A stretch of DNA of 7,869 nucleotides from Saprospiraceae bacterium (GCA_013361075.1 JABWAJ010000250.1:1-7869); one strand, 5' to 3'. Positions 1 to 7,184 are shown, counted from the first letter of the stretch. Made by a program: numbers and translations. The notes: generated by a model not told the origin, from the letters alone.

Positions 1-1244
1 GGTCGGCAACGGCAACGGTTATCAATGAAGCATCCTTGAAAAATGTTTGGCAGTTGTGGTGTACCAATACTCCCGGGGCTACTAGCGGAGGAACATTAAT
101 CAGTACAGTTACGGTTGGCTTAAGCGTTACTTTCAACGGTCTTAATGTAGGCAAACATTACTATATAAGACACAGGTGTGTCTTATTTGGATCCCCTGTT
201 GAAACCGTCCTCGCTGTTCCTGATTTTACTGCCAACGCTACTGTTGACTTTTTACTGGAAGACGATAACGGAATAGAAAAATCAACTTTTTGTGTTGGTG
301 AAGCTATTTTTCTGGATGGAACAGGTTCTGTCAATTATGATCGTTTTTACTTGAGTGCAGGCAGAAGGCCAGCAGGCAGCGCTCCCGGAACACCCTTCAC
401 CGGTTACGCAGACTATGGTTGGACGATGGATAATTCAATTGGTGTACTAAATCTGACCAACGAATTTCTGACCAACGGAGAAAACCCCGGAGAAGTTTTC
501 GAACCGGGTTACGAGTATGAAGTGCTCCTTGCCATTGCCAACCCGCCGAATTGCATCCCCTGGATGGAGCTGAAAAAAACTTTCACGGTTGTTTGTTGCA
601 ATGTCAATCCGGCATTTACTGTACAATCCAGCTGTAATAATGGGAATTGGATTGTTTTGGCAACCCCGGGTAGTTCGTCCGAGACTAACCATGTTTGGCA
701 GTTGTATGAAACAACTACAGCCGGGGCTACTACTGGGGGTACGCCGGTGGGCCCTGCTCAAACAGGTACCAGTGGATCTTTCAGCTGGCTGGATCATTCA
801 AAATTCTATTACATCAAACACAGCACAGGATTTGAAGGCTGTGAAATTCTGATGGCAAGTGTTGCGGTTACCGGGTTTCAGGCAAATGCCAATTTGACTT
901 ACGTGTTAACAGATCGCAATGGTGTAGCAAAGGATAATTTTTGTTATGGCGAAGATATTTTCCTCGATCCAACGGGTACAAGTAACTATGACCGCTTTTT
1001 TATGTCGGTATGGCGCCGCCCAAATGGTAGTACCGGCAACTTTGAACTTTACGGTGATTATGGCTGGACGTATACGAACAATATTGGCATCCTGAACCTT
1101 AGTCATATGTTCAGATCCAAAGGCGAAAATCCGGGCGAAATTTTTGAACCTGGCTATGTCTATGAATTGCAGTTTGCCATTGCCAATCCACAAAATTGCA
1201 TTCCATGGATTGAATTGAAAAGGCAATTTCGGGTAGTTTGCTGT
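1..1244 (+). repeat. Internal tandem duplication of the ~200-residue module in gene 1
   Basis: Two copies of the same protein module lie in direct tandem: copy 1 from before base 1 to about 599, and copy 2 from about 600 to 1244. Each contains, in order, a VWQL segment, a YYI(R/K)H segment, a CxGE-IFLD-GT-NYDRF segment, a YGWT segment and a terminal GENPGE(V/I)FEPGY...PNCIPW or QNCIPW...VVCC block. The copies have diverged at the DNA level, so the duplication is old. Genes 2 and 3 carry only one copy each (about 2412-3047 and 4174-4806). Confidence 0.85.
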
Positions 1245-2213
1245 GAAGATTTCTTTTCTGCTTATTTTGGCCTTGACATGGTTGATGGTGGAGCAGGGTT
1301 GGAATTGTGGGCTCATAGCTTTGGAAACTATGGAAATTATGCTACGCACAACTGGTTGGTTTTGTCCAGTCCAAATCCGAGTGGTGGCCCTTACACTTAT
1401 GTAGGCCAATCCTTTTCGTCGGGCCCGGGGCCAATCCTGTTATATAACGAAGGTGTTTCTGGTCTCTACTATTTTGTGGTGCATCGCGTATCTACCCTTT
1501 GCGGCGATTATTGTTATGGAAAACAACGCGAAGGTGTTAACTACCAAACCACTTCAGGAACAGATGGAGGCGAACAGGAAAATGATTGTGAGCTGTGTGG
1601 CGAAATAGACTGTGCTGTTGTAGACGGACTTTGCTTCCCTCCGGGTAACCTGAGAATCTATGGTACCCATTTTGGACACCTGACTGCATATTGGAATGCC
1701 GTACCTGGCGCTACTCAATATGTTGTAGAAATTACAATAAACGACCCTAGATGCTGTGAAAGAGGCGGAGAGCCAATAACATACGTTCAATACACCACTA
1801 GCCTGGGTCAATATCTGGGGATTTTAGATGATTACTGCCTTTCTGTTAGAGTAGGTGCAATATGCAGTGATGAAGGTACACAGTGGACGGATATCCTCTG
1901 CCTTTCGGGGGATAATTTGGCAGGACCGGGTGCTGAAGATCGGCTTGTTACTTCTAAAAAAGGGGAATCTGATACCGAATTGGTCGTTTACCCAAATCCT
2001 GCCAATGAAATGGTGAGCATCCTCATCCCACAGGGTAAAACAGCCGAGCTCGTTCAATTTTTGGATATTCAGGGCCGCGTTGTTATTGAACAGCAGAATC
2101 CGGATCAACGTCTGGAGGTAGACAGCAGTACTTTGCCTGCCGGCATATACGCAATTCATGTGATTTACACTGACCGCAGCCAATCGGTACAAAAAGTACA
2201 GATTAGCCACTAA
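1..2213 (+). CDS. Modular T9SS-exported protein, array member 1 (5' partial)
   Basis: This is a secreted multidomain protein of unknown function, cut by the window edge. The reading frame is open from base 3, giving 736 visible residues, and the first codons (SATAT) already align with the interior of its two downstream paralogs, so the true start and signal peptide lie upstream. Counting from Leu at base 36 as residue 1, I see two copies of a ~200-residue module (to about 188, then 189-403), each ending in a GENPGE...CC block. An Ig/PKD-like domain follows (404-495), then a cysteine-dense segment with CGDYCYG (489-495) and CELCGEIDC (518-526). A fibronectin-III-like domain (535-622) contains VPGATQYVVEI. 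The C-terminal T9SS type A sorting domain (650-725) starts VYPNPAN, contains LPAGIYAIHV and ends KVQISH. The family's role (outer-membrane export, tail cleavage, surface attachment or release) is known. The adhesin or structural role is inference, because no catalytic motif is visible. Confidence 0.88.
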   Translation, partial: SATATVINEASLKNVWQLWCTNTPGATSGGTLISTVTVGLSVTFNGLNVGKHYYIRHRCVLFGSPVETVLAVPDFTANATVDFLLEDDNGIEKSTFCVGEAIFLDGTGSVNYDRFYLSAGRRPAGSAPGTPFTGYADYGWTMDNSIGVLNLTNEFLTNGENPGEVFEPGYEYEVLLAIANPPNCIPWMELKKTFTVVCCNVNPAFTVQSSCNNGNWIVLATPGSSSETNHVWQLYETTTAGATTGGTPVGPAQTGTSGSFSWLDHSKFYYIKHSTGFEGCEILMASVAVTGFQANANLTYVLTDRNGVAKDNFCYGEDIFLDPTGTSNYDRFFMSVWRRPNGSTGNFELYGDYGWTYTNNIGILNLSHMFRSKGENPGEIFEPGYVYELQFAIANPQNCIPWIELKRQFRVVCCEDFFSAYFGLDMVDGGAGLELWAHSFGNYGNYATHNWLVLSSPNPSGGPYTYVGQSFSSGPGPILLYNEGVSGLYYFVVHRVSTLCGDYCYGKQREGVNYQTTSGTDGGEQENDCELCGEIDCAVVDGLCFPPGNLRIYGTHFGHLTAYWNAVPGATQYVVEITINDPRCCERGGEPITYVQYTTSLGQYLGILDDYCLSVRVGAICSDEGTQWTDILCLSGDNLAGPGAEDRLVTSKKGESDTELVVYPNPANEMVSILIPQGKTAELVQFLDIQGRVVIEQQNPDQRLEVDSSTLPAGIYAIHVIYTDRSQSVQKVQISH

Positions 2214-2225
2214 TTCTTAATGGTA

Positions 2226-2262
2226 AGCAGTACGAAGTTGGCTTTCCCGGCTTCGTACTGCT
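2226..2262 (+). terminator. Strong intergenic hairpin after gene 1 (terminator or processing stem)
   Basis: AGCAGTACGAAG at 2226-2237 is perfectly complementary to CTTCGTACTGCT at 2251-2262. The stem extends inward through two G-T wobbles and two G-C pairs, leaving a 5-base loop (2242-2246), so about 16 pairs in all. It begins 12 bases after the stop of gene 1 and lies wholly in the 96-base gap before gene 2. The following sequence (2263-2281) is pyrimidine-rich with short T runs but lacks a compact T tract. Intrinsic termination is therefore plausible but not certain. Partial termination or a 3'-end stabilising stem would explain it equally well. Confidence 0.5.
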
Positions 2263-2309
2263 CTCTGATCCGATTTTCCTTTACTCACAACAATGATAAA
2301 CTTAGCATT

Positions 2310-4001
2310 ATGAAAACAATATTCTATCTATTGGCAATCGGCGTCTTGTTCCAGGCACCATTGTTTGCAGCAACCACTTTGAATACCCGTTCATTAGCCA
2401 ATCCGGTCACCGCCGATTTTACCATCGCCATTAATTGCAATAGCGGCAACTGGTTGGCAACAGCGACGGCCAACAATTCTGCAGCTACCAATAATGTGTG
2501 GCAGTTGTGGTCTACGCCGACCGCAGGCACCATAACGGGCGGAACACTGGAAGCGACCATCAACGGTGGGCTGAGTGCCACCTTTAGCTGGCTGGATCTG
2601 GCCAAAAACTACTACATCCGACACTACAGCGAAGTATCCGGACTGGCGGTTGTGACCAACCTTGCTGTGCCAACTTTTGCTTCAAATGCGAATCTGACGT
2701 ATGTATTAAAGAGGAATGCCGACATGCCGACCGACAATTTTTGCTATGGAGAAGATATTTACCTCGATGCCACAGGTACGACTAACTATGATCGCTATTT
2801 CATCGCGATATGGCGCAGGCCAAGTAACAGTCCTGGCAATTTTACCCTTTATGCTGATTATGGCTGGACTATTTCAAATAGCATAGGCCCGGTAACTAAT
2901 CTTAGCGAGATCATCAGATTTCAGGGTGAAAATCCGGGGGAAATTTTTGAACCGGGCTATGTATATGAAGTGCAGTTTGCCATTGCAAATCCGCCAAATT
3001 GTATTCCCTGGATAGAGTTGAAAAGACAGTTTCGCGTGGAGTGTTGCACTGATTTTTTCTCTGCTTCATTTAATTTGGAGACGACTACAACCCCATGGGG
3101 CTCGTTAGCATTGGAGGTGGATGATTTTATCAGTTATGACAATTATGCCACCCACCATTGGACAATTCTGTCTAGTCCCAATGCCTATGGCGGGCCATAT
3201 ACACTTGAAGGAGAAAAAACGACATTGGGACATGGCCCTCATACCATATTTTATGGAGCCTCGCCGCAACGATACTATTTTGTTGTTCATCGAATTTCAA
3301 CACTGTGTGGAGATTACTGTTATGGCCAGGGAGAAGACGATGAAACCGGCCATGATTGCGATGTGTGCGGTGAAATAGATTGTTCTGTATTGCATAATCT
3401 TTGTCTAGCCCCGGGATATGTCGAGATAACTTCCAGCCATTGGACTGAGGACTGGGGATTATTGTGGGGTGCTGTACCCGGCGCTGATGGATATGTTGTA
3501 GAAGTGATCGTAAACGACCCAAAATGTTGCGAAAATGGCCAGGAAGTTCAAACGAGATACTACCATACAACTGACACCCAATATCTACCCATAGCCCAGG
3601 CCGAAGAATGTTTTAAGGCGAGGGTAGGTACGGTATGCAATGGAGAGACTTCGTGGTCGACCTGGTTATGCGTACAAGATTTTTTTCTGGCAGGAATTAC
3701 TGATGAAATTAAGGCCAAAGCAAGTCAAAAAGGGGCAATCCTTCCTGATGATCCTTCTGCCGAATTTTTAGTATATCCCAACCCAACCAATTCAGCATTA
3801 AATATCCTGCTTCCGAAGAGCGAAACTGCTGAACGCATCCAATTAATGAACATGCAGGGGCATGTTGTTTTTGAACAAACAACACCTGACCAGCAACTCA
3901 GCATTGATTGCAAATCTTTTCCAGCCGGGATGTATACCATCCACATCACCTATGCGGATCAAAGTCAGGCAATTCAAAAAGTGCAGATCATTCATCCGTA
4001 A
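2310..4001 (+). CDS. Modular T9SS-exported protein, array member 2
   Basis: This is a complete 563-residue paralog of its neighbours; the function is unknown. I chose ATG 2310 because it gives a clean signal peptide (K2, hydrophobic 4-19, likely cleavage after Ala20). The same frame is open 30 codons further up to 2220, but that stretch runs through the intergenic hairpin and resembles no leader. Layout: one module (about 35-246) with VWQLW at 63-67, YYIRH at 101-105, FCYGEDIYLD at 144-153 and GENPGEIFEPGY at 206-217. Then come an Ig/PKD-like domain (247-339), CGDYCYG (333-339), CDVCGEIDC (350-358), a fibronectin-III-like domain (366-454) with DPKCC, and a linker. The T9SS type A tail (488-563) opens with VYPNPTN. 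The tail carries one cysteine (C534) that gene 1 lacks. The DxxG turn found in the paralog modules is replaced here by RNADMP (135-140). No Shine-Dalgarno sequence is visible. Confidence 0.9.
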   Translation: MKTIFYLLAIGVLFQAPLFAATTLNTRSLANPVTADFTIAINCNSGNWLATATANNSAATNNVWQLWSTPTAGTITGGTLEATINGGLSATFSWLDLAKNYYIRHYSEVSGLAVVTNLAVPTFASNANLTYVLKRNADMPTDNFCYGEDIYLDATGTTNYDRYFIAIWRRPSNSPGNFTLYADYGWTISNSIGPVTNLSEIIRFQGENPGEIFEPGYVYEVQFAIANPPNCIPWIELKRQFRVECCTDFFSASFNLETTTTPWGSLALEVDDFISYDNYATHHWTILSSPNAYGGPYTLEGEKTTLGHGPHTIFYGASPQRYYFVVHRISTLCGDYCYGQGEDDETGHDCDVCGEIDCSVLHNLCLAPGYVEITSSHWTEDWGLLWGAVPGADGYVVEVIVNDPKCCENGQEVQTRYYHTTDTQYLPIAQAEECFKARVGTVCNGETSWSTWLCVQDFFLAGITDEIKAKASQKGAILPDDPSAEFLVYPNPTNSALNILLPKSETAERIQLMNMQGHVVFEQTTPDQQLSIDCKSFPAGMYTIHITYADQSQAIQKVQIIHP

Positions 4002-4059
4002 AACCAGGTGTAGTTTGTAAAAACTGCGGGTTCTTTAATTTACAAAAATCAAAAACGGC

Positions 4060-5781
4060 ATGAAAAAAATAACTTTTTTGCTGATTTTCAGCGTACTGGC
4101 AAGCATACCGTTAATTGCTGAATCCACAACGCATGAGCGACGCTCAAAAGAGATGGCAAGTAGTTTAGTTACTGCCGATTTTACAATAGAAATCAATTGT
4201 ACCGATGGCAACTGGTCGGCAACAGCAACGGCCACTAACCCTGCAACTACCAACCATGTCTGGTACCTATATGCCACCACAGTAGCCGGTGCAACCACGG
4301 GTGGGACATTGGTTTCTACCATTACCGGCGGGTTGAGTGCTACTTTCGGCTGGCTGGATTTAAGCAGGCATTATTACATCCGGCATTATAGTGAAGCTCC
4401 CGATTTAGCTGTTGAAACCCGGCTTGCCGTGCCCGATTTTTCAGCAAATGCTTCCCTTACTTACATTTTAAAAGACAAGGACGGTGTCGTAAAGGATAAC
4501 TTCTGCTTCGGAGAAGACATTTTCCTTGACCCTTCAGGCACGAGCAATTACGACCGCTATTTTATATCGGTATTACGACGGCCAAGCGGCAGCAACGCCA
4601 ACTTTGAGTTATATGCAGATTACGGCTGGACGTATTCGAATAATATCGAGACCCTGAACCTGAGTCGATTGGTAAGAACCAGTGGAGAAAACCCGGGTGA
4701 AATTTTTGAACCAGGCTACGTCTATGAATTGCAGTTCGCCATTGCCAATCCACCAAATTGTATTCCCTGGATTGAAATGAAAAGAGAGTTCAGGGTGGAG
4801 TGCTGTGAGGACTTTCTTTCGGCAGACTTCGTGCTGGATATGGTGGAAGGTACGCAGGGGCTGATATTGCGGGCAAACGATTTTAACACGTACAGCAATG
4901 TCGGGATCACCCATACATGGACGGTGCTGTCCAGCCCAAATCCCAGCGGTGGCCCATATTCGTATGTCAGGCGAATCCAAACAACATCGGCAGCGGGTCC
5001 CATTACTTTATATCACAAAGGAGTTGCAGGAACCTACTATTTTGTCATTCACCAAATTTCCACCCCCTGTGGAGATATTTGTTATGGAGTTCGGAAAAAA
5101 GGTTTCCATTTTCATACTGGAATGGAACCTGATGGCGGCGAAGAAGTAAATGACTGCCAAATGTGTGGTGAAATTGATTGTAATATTTTGGATGGGCGTT
5201 GTTTTGCTCCCGGAGATATCAGAGCTTATGCTTATCGCCCGTTATCCGTGGAGATTTTTTGGAATTGGGTGCCGGGCGCTCTGGAATATGTGGTAGAGGT
5301 TACGCTGAACGATCCAAATTGCTGCAATAACGGCGAGGAAATCCAAAGCTGGACTTTCTACACCACTCTACATCACCAGCTTTTGGGGGCTATTCTGGAA
5401 AGATGTGCTTCCTGGCGGGTGGGTTCGGTATGTGAAGGAGAGATTGTCTGGTCAGAACTCATTTGTCATCACAATCCCTTTGAGCTGACTACCCCGAACG
5501 GAGAAGGCGACCTGGTGGTTGACGATTTGGGGCTGCCTGGTGCTGAGCCGCAGGTTTATCCCAATCCTGCAAATACCGAATTGAATGTACTGCTTCCGAA
5601 AGGAGAAAATCCTGAATTGATCCGGATGTTAGACCTGCACGGACGCGCCGTTTTTGAACAACAACACCCCGATCAGCAACTTGAAATAGACTGCAAGGCT
5701 TTACCGGCCGGCCTTTACACCATTCAGGTGAGGTATTCAAATAATCGGCAGACTGTACACAAAGTACAGATTAGCCACTAA
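4060..5781 (+). CDS. Modular T9SS-exported protein, array member 3
   Basis: This is a complete 573-residue paralog, 58 bases downstream of gene 2 and probably co-transcribed with it. ATG 4060 starts a typical signal peptide (KK at 2-3, hydrophobic 5-19, likely cleavage near Ala20). Layout: one module (about 39-249) with VWYLY at 67-71, YYIRH at 105-109, FCFGEDIFLD at 148-157 and GENPGEIFEPGY at 209-220. Next are an Ig/PKD-like domain (250-343) with CGDICYG (337-343), CQMCGEIDC (366-374), a fibronectin-III-like domain (382-469) with VPGALEYVVEV and DPNCC, and a linker. The T9SS type A tail (499-573) opens VYPNPAN and ends KVQISH. All 17 cysteines match those of gene 2 one to one. The overall sequence, including the last 21 bases, is close to the second half of gene 1. 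Surface display or secretion is inferred from the tail, and the biochemical role is not recognisable. Confidence 0.92.
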   Translation: MKKITFLLIFSVLASIPLIAESTTHERRSKEMASSLVTADFTIEINCTDGNWSATATATNPATTNHVWYLYATTVAGATTGGTLVSTITGGLSATFGWLDLSRHYYIRHYSEAPDLAVETRLAVPDFSANASLTYILKDKDGVVKDNFCFGEDIFLDPSGTSNYDRYFISVLRRPSGSNANFELYADYGWTYSNNIETLNLSRLVRTSGENPGEIFEPGYVYELQFAIANPPNCIPWIEMKREFRVECCEDFLSADFVLDMVEGTQGLILRANDFNTYSNVGITHTWTVLSSPNPSGGPYSYVRRIQTTSAAGPITLYHKGVAGTYYFVIHQISTPCGDICYGVRKKGFHFHTGMEPDGGEEVNDCQMCGEIDCNILDGRCFAPGDIRAYAYRPLSVEIFWNWVPGALEYVVEVTLNDPNCCNNGEEIQSWTFYTTLHHQLLGAILERCASWRVGSVCEGEIVWSELICHHNPFELTTPNGEGDLVVDDLGLPGAEPQVYPNPANTELNVLLPKGENPELIRMLDLHGRAVFEQQHPDQQLEIDCKALPAGLYTIQVRYSNNRQTVHKVQISH

Positions 5782-5838
5782 AAGATATTGTGTAATTTTT
5801 GATTGATTCAATCCCTTCCGGATTGGAGTATAAGGTGA

Positions 5839-5869
5839 TGGCTGCCCTGGCTCATGACTGGGGCAGCCA
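5839..5869 (+). terminator. Terminator-like hairpin closing the paralog array
   Basis: Bases 5839-5850 pair with 5858-5869 to give a 12-pair GC-rich stem (nine Watson-Crick pairs, two G-T wobbles, one G-C pair) around a 7-base loop. The core arms are GGCTGCCC and GGGCAGCC. It stands 57 bases after the stop of gene 3 and before the promoter-like element of the methyltransferase, which is where an array terminator would be expected. The downstream sequence has only scattered T runs. A smaller stem (CAATCC/GGATTG, 5809-5814 with 5820-5825) lies just upstream. Confidence 0.5.
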
Positions 5870-5898
5870 AATTCTATGCTGTTTTCCGGAGAATCTCC

Positions 5899-5906
5899 TA
5901 CCTTCG
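5899..5906 (+). promoter_or_regulatory. Bacteroidota -7-like element before the methyltransferase
   Basis: TACCTTCG matches the Bacteroidota -7 consensus TAnnTTTG at all but one position. It ends 13 bases before ATG 5920, implying a very short 5' leader. No clear TTG -33 element is present at the usual distance. The 11 bases immediately before it (5888-5898, GGAGAATCTCC) form a palindrome with a one-base centre, which could be an operator or chance. Confidence 0.45.
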
Positions 5907-5919
5907 CGCAAAATCTTCC

Positions 5920-7098
5920 ATGCGCGTTTTTCATACTCCCAGCCGGATCATCGTCACCTGTAACAGCCGCCTGTCGCCTTACCTGGAGCAGGAATTGCGG
6001 GATTTGGACTGCCCCATTGTGCGTACCTTCGCTACAGGCGTGGAACTGCGGGGCAATGTGCGGCAGTGCATCCGCCTCAACCTCCGCCTGCGCTGTGCCA
6101 GCCAGGTCTTGTATTCCCTCAAATCTTTCCCCTGCAACAGCCCCGACGAGTTGTACAGCGCGCTGATTTCGGTGCCCTGGGAGACTTTCATCGCCCCCGA
6201 CGGCTATTTTTCCGTGACCGGAAATGTCTTCCATCCCACCATCCGCACGGTCATGTTCGCCAATGTAAAAGTCAAAGACGCCATCGTAGACCGCATCCGG
6301 CTTAAAACAGGCCGACGCCCCGATACTGGATCGGAACTGCGGGGCGTGGTGGTATATTTGTATTGGAAAGACGACCAGGCTGAAATATTCCTCGATACTT
6401 CCGGAGAAACGCTGGCCAAACACGGGTACCGCAAAATTCCGGGCAAAGCTCCCATGCTGGAAGCATTAGCCTCGGCGGTAGTTCTGGCTTCCAAATGGGA
6501 CCGGAAGTCGCCTTTCGTGAACCCCATGTGCGGCTCGGGTACTTTAGCCATCGAAGCGGCTTTGATGGCCACAGGACGCCATCCAGGCCTGTTGCGCCAC
6601 AATTATGCGTTCATGCACCTGACTGGTTTTGAGGATTCCATGTACGCAAAAGAACGGCGATTGCTCTATGAATTGATCAAGTCAATGCCCGGCCTGCGCA
6701 TCATCGCTACCGACCTGAGCGCCGACGCTGTCCACATTTCAAAAATCAATGCAGCGCAAGCCGGGGTGGAGGAATACCTTGAATTTGAAGTTTGCGATTT
6801 TGCCCGAACGGAAATTCCGGAAGGGGCTTCGGGGGTAGTGGTTTTTAATCCGGAATACGGAGAACGGCTGGGAGAGGAGCAGGAACTGGAAGCCACGTAT
6901 GCCCGCATCGGCGATTTTATGAAACAACAGTGCAAGGGATACACCGGTTATATTTTTACAGGCAATGCCGACCTTGCCAAAAAAATAGGCTTAAAAGCCA
7001 AACGACGCATCGAATTTTATACCGGAAAAATTGACTGCCGCCTTCTGGAATACGAATTGTATGAAGGGACAAAAAAAGAAATACCCATTGAACCCTGA
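5920..7098 (+). CDS. THUMP-domain class I SAM-dependent RNA methyltransferase (RlmL/Trm14-like)
   Basis: This is a predicted cytoplasmic rRNA or tRNA base methyltransferase, probably making N2-methylguanosine as in the RlmL/Trm14 group; the exact target cannot be read from the sequence. An N-terminal ferredoxin-like region (about 7-60) and a THUMP RNA-binding domain (about 60-160, with KVKDAIVDRIR at 117-127 and LDTSGETLAKHGYRK at 158-172) precede a Rossmann-type catalytic domain. That domain shows the SAM-binding NPMCGSGT (201-208), the acidic TDLSADAV (264-271) and NPEYGERL (310-317). I chose ATG 5920 (392 aa), which fits the usual family length. The in-frame ATG 5854 would add 22 residues without family resemblance and would lie upstream of the -7-like element. 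Oddity: the usual NPPY reads NPEY. The gene is more GC-rich than the array and probably forms its own transcription unit. Confidence 0.9.
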   Translation: MRVFHTPSRIIVTCNSRLSPYLEQELRDLDCPIVRTFATGVELRGNVRQCIRLNLRLRCASQVLYSLKSFPCNSPDELYSALISVPWETFIAPDGYFSVTGNVFHPTIRTVMFANVKVKDAIVDRIRLKTGRRPDTGSELRGVVVYLYWKDDQAEIFLDTSGETLAKHGYRKIPGKAPMLEALASAVVLASKWDRKSPFVNPMCGSGTLAIEAALMATGRHPGLLRHNYAFMHLTGFEDSMYAKERRLLYELIKSMPGLRIIATDLSADAVHISKINAAQAGVEEYLEFEVCDFARTEIPEGASGVVVFNPEYGERLGEEQELEATYARIGDFMKQQCKGYTGYIFTGNADLAKKIGLKAKRRIEFYTGKIDCRLLEYELYEGTKKEIPIEP

Positions 7099-7176
7099 AC
7101 AACTTTCTTTTGAATGCAGCACGACAATACTAAAAACGGAGGCAAAGTAGAGGGTAGAGGGCAGAACGCGTATATT

Positions 7177-7184
7177 TACCTTTG
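7177..7184 (+). promoter_or_regulatory. Bacteroidota -7 promoter element before the haloperoxidase-like gene
   Basis: TACCTTTG is an exact match to the Bacteroidota -7 consensus TAnnTTTG. It sits 46 bases before ATG 7231 and 78 bases after the methyltransferase stop. No TTG -33 element is found 17-23 bases upstream, where the sequence is a purine-rich GTAGAGGGTAGAGGGCAG tract. It suggests that the haloperoxidase-like gene is transcribed separately, with a leader of roughly 40 bases. Confidence 0.55.

Noticed and set aside
36..38. TTG as the start codon of gene 1
   Set aside because: The frame is open to the window edge and codons before it (SATAT...) align with the interior of genes 2 and 3, so this Leu is internal.
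906..1409. Minus-strand open frame (167 codons) within gene 1
   Set aside because: It is antisense to a strongly conserved repeated protein and similar shadows occur opposite the paralogs. There is no independent evidence for a gene.
2220..2309. 30-codon upstream extension of gene 2 from ATG 2220
   Set aside because: It runs through the intergenic hairpin, and starting there would bury the clean signal peptide beginning at ATG 2310.
4015..4043. Possible promoter before gene 3 (TTG, 18-base spacer, TAATTTAC)
   Set aside because: The -7 part misses the consensus at two positions, including the final G, in an AT-rich gap. Co-transcription with gene 2 is simpler.
5838..5963. Small 41-codon open frame starting at ATG 5838
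   Set aside because: It begins at the edge of the terminator-like hairpin, spans the promoter element and overlaps the methyltransferase start out of frame. No protein-like features are visible.
5737..6423. Long minus-strand open frame (228 codons) opposite the methyltransferase
   Set aside because: It overlaps the end of gene 3 and a well-supported methyltransferase gene, and its translation shows no family signature. It is best explained as a codon-bias shadow.
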